A stretch of 29,987 nt of DNA from JAWCNN01 sp038848005 (GTDB lineage Archaea; Thermoproteota; Bathyarchaeia; Bathyarchaeales; Bathycorpusculaceae). Where the stretch lies: assembly GCA_038848005.1 (NCBI GenBank), contig JAWCNZ010000017.1, positions 1 to 29,987 of the forward strand, written 5' to 3'. This document shows positions 8,722 through 15,379 of the stretch, piece by piece; position 1 is the first letter of the stretch; each line of letters opens with the position of its first letter. The notes under the pieces were generated by a model. That model was not told the origin of the DNA. It worked only from the letters and a program-made list of their open reading frames with translations, and ran no database searches. A program made the translations under genes and the position numbers.

Positions 8722-10230
8722 ATGAGCAGTGAACCAATAGAGCGGAGAGTTTCATATTTAGGCGATAGGTTAAGGGGTAGACGCTGTGGAATCTGTGGTA
8801 AAGAATATTTTGAGTTGAGGGATTACTGTGGAAACTGCGGGAGAAAAAGCCTTGGAAAAATGGTTGACATAGACCTTTTCTATGAAAAGGGTAAACTCGA
8901 AATATGCACGTTTATTAACGAACCGACAAACAGGTTTAGGAAACTTGGCAGCTACATTTACGGCATAGTTTCATTCCATAACGGCAAAATACGTGTTCCA
9001 GGAAGGCTTACAGACCGAATAATAACGGAGAATGAAGAAATAGACTTTTCAGTTTTCGAGGGGAGGGAAGTTGTTCCAAGGTTTAGGCGTCGTTACTCTG
9101 TTGATAAAAGCGACATTATTCCAACAATTTCTTTGGCTTTCACGTTCGCAGACGAATATTATCCACACCAAGAATACAACGTTACTAAGCCCAACAAGGA
9201 GTATGATGCGCCGGGAATAGTTGGCTATGGAGTTTACACTTCAAAGTTCAGAATAAAAGATGGCAGTATGGAACGTTCCATTCCCTTCATTGATGAGGAT
9301 TCCATAACGGCTGCTGTGGAATCTGGAAAACTCGCTTTAATTCACTCTGGAGTTGCCAACTCGTTGATCGGCAAGGTTTATGTGGGTTCAGAATCAAACC
9401 CCTACGCTGTGAAGCCCATAGCTTCAAAAGTTGCTCAAGTTTTAAAGCTCGGCGAAGAAGACGAAGACGTGCAAGGCGTTGACGCCGTGGACACGGAATT
9501 TGCTTGCAAAGCCGCCACAAGCATGTTTAAGGATGCCGCTTCGCTTGTCGGCTATGCGAAATCAAAAGTTCAATACGCCATGGTAATAGGCGCAGACAAC
9601 GCCCAATCTGCGCCAAGGGACTGCCCAGGCGGAGAACTAGACTTTTTCGTTGGGTTCGGCGGATGCGCCTACATCTTCGGAAAAAATGATGTTATAGCGG
9701 AAATTGAAGGTTGGTATTCATGCACTTCTGACACACCTGATTTTTGGCGCAGAGACGGCGAACTCTTTCCCATGCACGGAGGAAGATTCACTGGAGACCC
9801 AGCGTATTTTAAGCATATCAGAAAGGCAACAAAAAAATTGATGGATAGGCTTAACTTGCAAGTAAAAGACATAAACTATTTTGTTGCTCATCAACCAAAC
9901 GTTCAGTTTCCAGTTAAAATCGCCAAAGAACTTGGGTTTAAAGAGGAGCAGTATATGCCTTCGCTTCAAGTAGCCAAATTCGGCAACACATACTCTGGTT
10001 CTTCTCCAATTGGTTTAGCAGCTGTTCTCGACGTTGCCAAGCCCGAAGAACGCATTTTAATTGTTAGTTATGGTTCAGGAGCTGGAAGTGACGCCTACTC
10101 CTTTATAACAACAAATCAAATACTTGAAAAGCGGAAACGCCAAAAGCTTACGGTTAGGTATCAAGCTGAAAACCCATTCTTGGAATACGTGGACTACACA
10201 ACTTATAGAAGGCTTAAACTGGGAATGTGA
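8722..10230 (+). CDS. DUF35 zinc-ribbon/OB domain fused to archaeal-type HMG-CoA synthase
   Basis: A 502-residue fusion. Residues 1-150 are a DUF35 unit: a rubredoxin-like zinc ribbon (C22-x2-C25, C36-x2-C39) and an OB fold (YIYGIVSF, RVPGRLTD). Residues from about 164 (PGIVGYGVY) to the end are an archaeal HMG-CoA synthase: catalytic Cys262 in DTEFACKAAT, His390 in VAHQPN, and GNTYSGSSPIGL. The family condenses acetyl-CoA with acetoacetyl-CoA to HMG-CoA for the mevalonate pathway. In many archaea thiolase, DUF35 and synthase are three proteins in a channelling complex; here two are fused and the thiolase partner looks inactive. ATG 8722 follows GGGAGG at 8705-8710 and is five bases after the thiolase stop: a tight operon. 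A non-mevalonate substrate is possible. Confidence 0.9.
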   Translation: MSSEPIERRVSYLGDRLRGRRCGICGKEYFELRDYCGNCGRKSLGKMVDIDLFYEKGKLEICTFINEPTNRFRKLGSYIYGIVSFHNGKIRVPGRLTDRIITENEEIDFSVFEGREVVPRFRRRYSVDKSDIIPTISLAFTFADEYYPHQEYNVTKPNKEYDAPGIVGYGVYTSKFRIKDGSMERSIPFIDEDSITAAVESGKLALIHSGVANSLIGKVYVGSESNPYAVKPIASKVAQVLKLGEEDEDVQGVDAVDTEFACKAATSMFKDAASLVGYAKSKVQYAMVIGADNAQSAPRDCPGGELDFFVGFGGCAYIFGKNDVIAEIEGWYSCTSDTPDFWRRDGELFPMHGGRFTGDPAYFKHIRKATKKLMDRLNLQVKDINYFVAHQPNVQFPVKIAKELGFKEEQYMPSLQVAKFGNTYSGSSPIGLAAVLDVAKPEERILIVSYGSGAGSDAYSFITTNQILEKRKRQKLTVRYQAENPFLEYVDYTTYRRLKLGM

Positions 10231-10281
10231 CAAACTTTATCAGCAACGAGCAATAACTAAAAAGCGGAGTTCAAATTCAAA

Positions 10282-11580
10282 ATGTCCATATGCCAAGTAG
10301 CCAAAGTTATATATGCGCCTCATAAAGCGTTTAAGGAAATAATCCAAAACCCCAGATACTTGGGACCAATATTGATATTGATTCTTTTTGCTATTGCAAA
10401 TAGCGGATTCATGTGCGCCGTTGCGACCAAAACTTATGTGGAAAAAATTTTGCCAGCAGGGACTTATGAAAAGCGAGATGAATGGACGGAAAATGCGACT
10501 TTATGGAAAACCAACGGGATGTCACCAATAGAAAATGATACAGACTGCATAAAAGGTGACTATTACGAAATTTTTGGTATAGTTTATTATATTTACGGAG
10601 AAAAGAGCATAGAATTTCAAGCAGTTTCTAGCTCCCAAATTTGGATACAACTAAACATTTCTTCTACTCCAATAAACTGTTCTGGAACAGAAAGCTACCA
10701 AAACTTGACTTTTAGAATGAAAATAATTGACGTGGAAACTCCGTCAAATGTAAGCCTCTATTTATTCTCAACAAATCCCGAAGACAACTTCTACTATAAC
10801 CTAACAAGTCAATTTGACGCAGTTAACGTTTGGAAGAACATAACGGTCGCTATTGGTCCAGAAAGTCAAGGATGGAAAAACAACACCGTCAACGCTGACT
10901 GGAGCAACATAACAGGCTTAAGGTTGGATTTCACTTGGCAAAATGAATCAAATATAACTTTGCTGGTTGACGGGCTTTTCTTCCATGGTGTTTATAAGTC
11001 TCTAATTGAAACGGACGGTGCATATTTATTTATTTTCCCCATTAGCGCTGTTATGCAGTTTATAATCCAATGGTTTATACTCGGTTGTACATTATATGTT
11101 GTTCCTAAAATTTTCAAAGTGAAAACTGTTTGGAAACCATGGTTAATAGTTGCAGGTTTCGCTCTCATAGCTGTTGTCATACAGCAAATAATTTTCACGG
11201 CAATACATTTTTCATGGTCTAATCTCTACATTTCCCTTAAAACCCTGGGCAAGGTTCCAGGAGAAACTGAAGAGGCTTATTTGCAGAATCTTATGTCATT
11301 AGTTACTATTCTTTGGGTTGTTGACAGAGTTGTGTGGGTGTGGATTATTGCCTTGTGCGCTGTAGCGTTTAAATTTACGTTTGAGATTTCTTGGCTGAAA
11401 AGTTTCCTTGTGGCTGTTCCGTCTTATCTGCTTTATGTGCTATTGCTTTGGTTACTTGTTCAAGGAGCAGTTATTTTTCTTTTTGAGTGGGAGTTAATAG
11501 TAATCCTTTTTGTAGTGGCTGTGTGTATGATTTCTGGTCCTATACTCAGCCGAAGAACCATGGAAAATAAATCCAACTAA
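10282..11580 (+). CDS. Yip1-domain membrane protein with large extracytoplasmic insert
   Basis: A 432-residue protein. The start (VIYAPHKAFKEIIQNPRYLGPILILI) is typical of archaeal Yip1-family proteins, with helix 1 at about 28-50. Instead of continuing with the other helices, residues 55-240 form a hydrophilic, beta-rich domain that contains about a dozen Asn-x-Ser/Thr sequons (NAT, NIS, NCS, NVS and others) and ends NITGLRLDFTW...NITLLVDGLFF, which recalls jelly-roll carbohydrate-binding modules. Four to five helices follow (about 248-430). I infer a membrane-anchored, outward-facing glycosylated binding domain. It is 51 bases after the HMG-CoA-synthase fusion and may share its transcript. 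Function unknown. Confidence 0.75.
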   Translation: MSICQVAKVIYAPHKAFKEIIQNPRYLGPILILILFAIANSGFMCAVATKTYVEKILPAGTYEKRDEWTENATLWKTNGMSPIENDTDCIKGDYYEIFGIVYYIYGEKSIEFQAVSSSQIWIQLNISSTPINCSGTESYQNLTFRMKIIDVETPSNVSLYLFSTNPEDNFYYNLTSQFDAVNVWKNITVAIGPESQGWKNNTVNADWSNITGLRLDFTWQNESNITLLVDGLFFHGVYKSLIETDGAYLFIFPISAVMQFIIQWFILGCTLYVVPKIFKVKTVWKPWLIVAGFALIAVVIQQIIFTAIHFSWSNLYISLKTLGKVPGETEEAYLQNLMSLVTILWVVDRVVWVWIIALCAVAFKFTFEISWLKSFLVAVPSYLLYVLLLWLLVQGAVIFLFEWELIVILFVVAVCMISGPILSRRTMENKSN

Positions 11581-11647
11581 AAGAGTAGATTATAGCAAAG
11601 CATTCACTTAGCACTAGAATTAAGTTGACATTGGCGTGCAAGATAAA

Positions 11648-11655
11648 GTTAAATA
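11648..11655 (+). promoter_or_regulatory. TATA-like box for the LolD/MacB-type ABC operon
   Basis: GTTAAATA lies about 25-30 bases before the predicted transcript start and about 35 bases before ATG 11690. It is in the 109-base gap after the Yip1-type gene, consistent with a separate transcript for the ABC pair. Inferred by eye. Confidence 0.35.
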
Positions 11656-11689
11656 GGCAATAGCCATGTTCAGTTTTTACTGATTTAAA

Positions 11690-12394
11690 ATGAACGCTTT
11701 GCTTGAACTCCGCAATGTCAAAAAAAGCTATCGCATGGGCAAGGTTGTTGTTCCAGCCTTGCGAGGAGTAAGCTTCAACGTTGAGGAAGGCGAGTTCCTA
11801 ACCATTTTTGGTCCTTCTGGCAGTGGAAAATCAACTTTACTGCACATTATTGGATGTTTAGACCGTCCAGACGAAGGCGAAATACTGATTGACAGTGTTA
11901 ATGTTCTTAAGCTTGGCGATGATGGGTTAGCTGAGCTTCGACTTTCAAAGATAGGTTTTGTCTTCCAATTTTTTAATTTATTGCCGAGGTTAACGGCTCT
12001 GCGAAATGTAGAACTTCCTTTGATTATTGCTGGCGTTTCTGAAAAAGAAGCTGCGGAAAAGGCTGGGGAAATGTTGAGGCTTGTGGGTTTGGAAAACCGC
12101 TTGAACCATCGCCCTTCGGAAATGAGCGGTGGAGAGCAGCAACGTGTAGCCATAGCAAGAGCCTTAATTAACAATCCAAAAATTGTTTTGGCAGACGAGC
12201 CCACTGGCAATTTAGACACGAAAACCGGTTGGGAAATTGTCCAGTTAATGAGGCGGTTAAACGAGGAGAAGGGGCAAACTTTTGTTGTTGTTACGCATGA
12301 CCCGCATATTGCGGAAACAGCTGACCGCATAATCCACTTGAAAGACGGCTTAATCGAGGGAATAAAAGAGGCGCCGCGGAGGAACAAACCATGA
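11690..12394 (+). CDS. ABC transporter ATP-binding protein (LolD/MacB type)
   Basis: A 234-residue ATPase with every expected motif: Walker A GPSGSGKS at 41-48, Q-loop VFQFFNLLP, signature MSGGEQQRVAIARAL, Walker B IVLADEPTGNLD and H-loop VVTHD. It belongs to the LolD/MacB/FtsE-like subfamily, which powers mechanotransmission permeases rather than importers. Its stop codon overlaps the start of the following permease gene by four bases (ATGA at 12391-12394), so the two are coupled and form one transporter. It is about the usual length, unlike the ATPase at 1154-2050, which carries a coiled-coil extension. Substrate cannot be read from the sequence. Confidence 0.95.
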   Translation: MNALLELRNVKKSYRMGKVVVPALRGVSFNVEEGEFLTIFGPSGSGKSTLLHIIGCLDRPDEGEILIDSVNVLKLGDDGLAELRLSKIGFVFQFFNLLPRLTALRNVELPLIIAGVSEKEAAEKAGEMLRLVGLENRLNHRPSEMSGGEQQRVAIARALINNPKIVLADEPTGNLDTKTGWEIVQLMRRLNEEKGQTFVVVTHDPHIAETADRIIHLKDGLIEGIKEAPRRNKP

Positions 12395-13656
12395 AGGTTG
12401 GCGAAATGTGGAGTATGGCTTGGGAAAACCTAAGGCAGAGAAAACTTCGAACTTCGCTTACAACTTTGGGCGTCATAATCGGAATCACAACGATAGTTGC
12501 CATTGCTTCGTTATCTGAAGGCTTCAGGGGAAACATCCGAGAACGTCTGGAACAAGGCTTTGAACTTGAAGTTTTAATAGTTTTTCCAGGCAGTTTCATA
12601 ACTGGTGTTATGGAGGGTTTCGGCTTCAGCAGTTCAACAATAACCGAAATCAGAAACATAGAAAACGTAACGCTTGTAACACCATTAATAACAATGCCTA
12701 CGGCGAACCTAACTAATGCGGAAACAGGCGAAAAACTCGGCGCTTTCACGGTTGGCGCTGTAAACTTTACGGAAATGAGCGATATGCTTCCCTTAAGATT
12801 TCGCCTTTTAAACGGAACTTTTCCCAAACACGGCGAAAATAATTCGATTGTTCTTGGCTATAAGGCAAGCATAGTTAATGGCACAGTGGTTGCAGACGTT
12901 GGAGACACTGTGTCATTTTCGTTGGGTGTTTACACTTGTAATTTTACGGTTGCTGGCGTTTTGGAGAAAGGCGGGACCTCTGGAATAACAAACTTTGATT
13001 ATTGGGCTTTTATTCCAATTGAAACCGCCCTTGAAATGCCACAGTTCAAAAATAAGCCGAATCCATACCAGATTCTCCTCGTGAAGGTTTCCGACTCGAA
13101 AAGTTCAGAGCTTGTTGCCAAAAAAATTGAGGCGCTTTTTCCGCCATATGCAATTTCGGTTTTTGTGCCTTCTGCTTTGATGCGTCAGGTTGATAACATT
13201 TTAAATATTGTTCAGATGTTTTTGGTGGCTATCGGCTCAATTTCGCTTTTGGTTGCGGGAGTTGGCATAATGAATATTATGACTGTTGCTGTTATGGAGC
13301 GAACCCGTGAAATTGGAATTTTGAAGGCTATTGGAATGAAAAGCCGAACGGTTTTGGGAATGTTTTTGGCTGAGGCTGTTTTAATAGGCGTCATGGGCGG
13401 TTTAATAGGCATGTTCACTGGTTATGGGCTTTCGCATGTTTTAGCACAAATTCTATCAGGTTTTATCCAGCAACACCAAGAAACACAGCCAACTCAAATG
13501 CTTGAAGCCCAAAGAATCCAATTAACAGCTGTTTTCTCTCCAGAATGGACAATAATCGCCTTTATATTCGCCATACTCATCTGCATAATATTTGGTTTAT
13601 ACCCCGCAAGAAAAGCGGCAAAACTAAACCCAGTAGAAGCATTACGCTATGAATAA
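12391..13656 (+). CDS. MacB-type ABC transporter permease
   Basis: A 421-residue permease with the standard four-helix MacB topology: helix 1 at about 22-44 (TLGVIIGITTIVAIASLSEGF), a periplasmic-type extracytoplasmic domain to about 270, then three helices including the FtsX signature region MERTREIGILKAIGMKSRTVLGMF, and the final helix leading into the conserved ending YPARKAAKLNPVEALRYE. It is coupled to the upstream ATPase by an ATGA overlap. Related systems export peptides, lipids or macrolides; no cargo can be assigned. In a cell with one membrane, the extracytoplasmic domain would face the S-layer space. Confidence 0.94.
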   Translation: MKVGEMWSMAWENLRQRKLRTSLTTLGVIIGITTIVAIASLSEGFRGNIRERLEQGFELEVLIVFPGSFITGVMEGFGFSSSTITEIRNIENVTLVTPLITMPTANLTNAETGEKLGAFTVGAVNFTEMSDMLPLRFRLLNGTFPKHGENNSIVLGYKASIVNGTVVADVGDTVSFSLGVYTCNFTVAGVLEKGGTSGITNFDYWAFIPIETALEMPQFKNKPNPYQILLVKVSDSKSSELVAKKIEALFPPYAISVFVPSALMRQVDNILNIVQMFLVAIGSISLLVAGVGIMNIMTVAVMERTREIGILKAIGMKSRTVLGMFLAEAVLIGVMGGLIGMFTGYGLSHVLAQILSGFIQQHQETQPTQMLEAQRIQLTAVFSPEWTIIAFIFAILICIIFGLYPARKAAKLNPVEALRYE

Positions 13657-13780
13657 ACAGTTAGCAATGTTTATATGTTTGATGGGCTTTTTCATGTAAC
13701 AGCCGTTGCCAAAACCAGTGCCTAAAGGCATGTTGGTTTGTGGTTAAAGGCTGGTTCCGCGGATAGGACGAAAACGTAAT

Positions 13781-14065
13781 ATGCCGAGAAGGTTGCCAGA
13801 AAAAACAAGAAATGCACAGAGAAAACCTAGAAGACATGGAAGCCAAAGTAGGTTCCGCTCAGCGAGACCGTTTTTCCAAGCGGCTCCAGTTAAGGAAAAC
13901 CAAGAATTGGAGGTCGTCATTGACGACATTGGAAGCAGAGGCGATGGAATAGCTAGAATACAGGGCTATTTAATTTTTGTTCCACGTAGCAAAATGGGCG
14001 AGCGCGTTAAAGTTAGGATAGTGTCGGTTCGGGAAAAGTTTGCGGTTGCGGAAAAAATAGCGTAG
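13781..14065 (+). CDS. TRAM-domain RNA-binding protein
   Basis: A 94-residue protein with a basic, probably disordered N-terminus (about 1-35, rich in Arg/Lys) followed by a complete TRAM domain: LEVVIDDIGSRGDGIARIQGYLIFVPRSKMGERVKVRI, ending FAVAEKI. Stand-alone TRAM proteins are frequent in archaea, bind RNA and in methanogens act as cold-responsive RNA chaperones. It starts at ATG 13781 without a clear Shine-Dalgarno; a TATA-like TTTATATG lies at 13670-13677, which would leave a long leader. It precedes an OB-fold gene by 19 bases and a second TRAM gene (14419-14661), together forming a small nucleic-acid-binding cluster. Confidence 0.9.
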   Translation: MPRRLPEKTRNAQRKPRRHGSQSRFRSARPFFQAAPVKENQELEVVIDDIGSRGDGIARIQGYLIFVPRSKMGERVKVRIVSVREKFAVAEKIA

Positions 14066-14084
14066 GCAAAAGAGAGGATAAAAT

Positions 14085-14375
14085 TTGAAAATTAAGGATT
14101 TGCGAAACGGAATGAAGAATGTAAGCGTTGAAGCGAAAGTTATAGAGAAAACTGAAGCTTACGAGGTTTTGTCAAGGTTTAAGGATGAAACCTACAAGGT
14201 TGCAGCAGCCATAATCGCCGACGAAACAGGCAAAATAAAATTAACCCTATGGAATGAGCAGATTAACCAAGTGAATGTGGACGACACTGTTAGGGTGGAA
14301 AACGGCTACATCACAAGTTTCAGAGGGGAAATCCAATTAAACATTGGAAAATATGGGAAACTAACTGTCGTGTGA
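14085..14375 (+). CDS. RPA/SOSS-B-like OB-fold nucleic-acid-binding protein
   Basis: A 96-residue single OB fold. The pattern KIKDLRNGMKNVSVEAKVIEK, VAAAIIADETGKIKLTLWNEQ, VDDTVRVENGYITSFRGEIQLNIG is that of archaeal RPA-like and SOSS-B-type single-strand-binding domains. There is no zinc finger and no acidic tail, so it is a minimal protein. It starts at TTG 14085, preceded by AGAGAGGA at 14071-14078, and lies between two TRAM genes on the same strand. This suggests co-expression and a role on RNA or single-stranded DNA. Whether DNA or RNA is the ligand cannot be decided from sequence. Confidence 0.88.
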   Translation: MKIKDLRNGMKNVSVEAKVIEKTEAYEVLSRFKDETYKVAAAIIADETGKIKLTLWNEQINQVNVDDTVRVENGYITSFRGEIQLNIGKYGKLTVV

Positions 14376-14418
14376 AAAAGCGGAACTTTATTAAATGTAT
14401 GGAGAGGTGAAAAGGAAA

Positions 14419-14661
14419 ATGGGCGAAAGAAGAGGTCAGAGAAGGGGATTTAAAGCCAGAACAGACGGTTTTCCTCCGAAACCAGTTGAGCTTGGAAGGG
14501 AATATGAAGTTGACATTCAAGAGATGAGCCGTCGAGGGGAAGGCATAGCGCGGATACAAGGTTTAGTAACGTTTATACCCAAAACTAAGGTTGGCGACCA
14601 CGTGAAAATTAGGATAACGAGGATAAGCAGAAGGTTTGCAGAAGCTGAAGTTGTCAAGTAA
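14419..14661 (+). CDS. TRAM-domain RNA-binding protein (second copy)
   Basis: An 80-residue TRAM protein, paralogous to the one at 13781-14065: basic tail (GERRGQRRGFKAR), then the domain from YEVDIQEMSRRGEGIARIQGLVTFIP to VKIRITRISRRFAEAEVV. The start is placed at ATG 14419 because GGAGAGGTGA at 14401-14410 lies eight bases upstream; an in-frame ATG at 14395 would make that ribosome-binding site coding sequence. Family members bind structured RNA. It ends three bases from the convergent 3'-phosphoesterase gene. Confidence 0.9.
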   Translation: MGERRGQRRGFKARTDGFPPKPVELGREYEVDIQEMSRRGEGIARIQGLVTFIPKTKVGDHVKIRITRISRRFAEAEVVK

Positions 14662-14664
14662 AGG

Positions 14665-15036
14665 CTACTTTTTCTTGAAGAAAAGCCAGTTTTTGTCGCC
14701 TTTAAACCGAATAAGCGCATAAACGCCTTTCAGCTTACTGCCTTTTATTTCCACGATGAGTTTATTTTCTTTCCGTTCTATTAGGCGGTATGTTCCCTTA
14801 TCCCATATTTCGACTTTTCCAGCGCCGTACATGCCCTCTGGAATTTCACCTTCAAAACTTGCATATTCCACTGGGTGGTCTTCCACTTGAACAGCCAATC
14901 TTCGAACGCCCGCTGCGGTTGGCGGTTCTTTAGGGATTGCCCAACTTTTTAATACGCCGTCTATTTCTAAGCGTAAGTCATAATGTAAATGTGTAGCCGC
15001 ATGTTTCTGAATTACGTATATGCGTTTTTCACTCAT
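14665..15036 (-). CDS. stand-alone LigD-type 3'-phosphoesterase
   Basis: A 123-residue protein equal to the phosphoesterase (PE) domain of bacterial DNA ligase D, which removes 3'-phosphate or 3'-ribonucleotides from DNA ends with manganese. The active-site set is intact, with the same spacing as in the Pseudomonas LigD PE domain as I remember it: His12, His18, Asp20, Arg22, His54 and Tyr58 (HYDLRLE and EDHPVEY). Stand-alone PE proteins have been reported from Korarchaeum and methanogens. No ligase, polymerase or Ku gene is in the window. The start ATG 15036 has a TATA-like run (AATATAATAA) about 20 bases upstream, suggesting a nearly leaderless message. Role inferred: cleaning of damaged DNA or RNA 3' ends. 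Confidence 0.93.
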   Translation of the reverse strand: MSEKRIYVIQKHAATHLHYDLRLEIDGVLKSWAIPKEPPTAAGVRRLAVQVEDHPVEYASFEGEIPEGMYGAGKVEIWDKGTYRLIERKENKLIVEIKGSKLKGVYALIRFKGDKNWLFFKKK

Positions 15037-15140
15037 TTTGGATGCATCCTAGCTTTATTATATTTTGCCTTTTAGCTTCTGTTAACGATTTTGGTTTAAG
15101 TGTCGTCGGTTTTTGCGGATTTTGGACACCGACACCGTGT

Positions 15141-15180
15141 AAATGTTGTTGTTTCCTTGAAAAAATTAACAATAACATTT
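15141..15180. repeat. 13-bp inverted repeat (hairpin)
   Basis: Arms AAATGTTGTTGTT (15141-15153) and AACAATAACATTT (15168-15180) pair over 13 positions, 12 Watson-Crick and one G-T, with a 14-base loop. It lies upstream of the phosphoesterase gene (minus strand) and could be a terminator-like or regulatory hairpin, or an inverted-repeat relic. The pairing was checked base by base. Confidence 0.7.
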
Positions 15181-15269
15181 GACAGACAGCACTCCATGGC
15201 GGCTTTCAGTCTTTAACTTGCAAAGCACCAGCGCCCTTGACCGCTGTACTGGTGTTGTTAACGCCGTAG

Positions 15270-15328
15270 TGGTGGGGTAGCTGGATTTGAACCCGCTACA
15301 GCGTGGCGAAATCTCCAGCAAAATCCCC
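15270..15328 (-). other. tRNA-like fragment with T-arm and ACCA end
   Basis: On the minus strand this 59-base stretch begins GGGG, ends CCCCACCA, and contains a T-arm-like GCGGGTTCAAATCCAGC (one mismatched pair in the stem, consensus GTTCAAATC loop). There is no recognisable D-arm or anticodon arm in the 30 bases before the T-arm, so it is not a normal tRNA gene. A D-arm-like AGCGGTCAAGG lies further along the same strand (about 15229-15245), but the two parts do not make a matching acceptor stem. Best read as a tRNA relic or tRNA-like element. Confidence 0.35.
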
Positions 15329-15379
15329 TTTTTCTGTTTTAGAGCTTGTTTTGAAGGTATTTTTCTTTTGGAGTGAGTT

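Larger units (their letters stand above)
15037..15379. other. structured intergenic region
   Basis: No protein gene is supported in this spacer of about 340 bases; long minus-strand frames across it continue antisense through the zinc-ribbon gene. It holds several inverted repeats: GTGTCG/CGACAC (15100-15105 with 15130-15135), a 13-base-pair stem at 15141-15180, CACCAG/CTGGTG around 15225-15256, and CGCC/GGCG enclosing GTAGC/GCTAC (about 15263-15308). The last one overlaps a tRNA-like T-arm on the minus strand. It may be a structured RNA, a decayed tRNA or an integration scar. Confidence 0.4.

Noticed and set aside
11728..12387. Long minus-strand open frame of 219 codons
   Set aside because: It lies wholly antisense to a clear ABC ATPase gene; its protein has no domain character and reflects the codon bias of the real gene.
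12291..12827. Minus-strand open frame of 178 codons
   Set aside because: Antisense to the ABC ATPase and MacB-type permease genes, which carry recognisable motifs.
15270..15328. tmRNA (ssrA) because of a GGGG...TGGA..TTCG start and a T-arm plus CCA end
   Set aside because: Archaea are not known to have tmRNA, there is no room for a tag-coding part, and the similarity is superficial.
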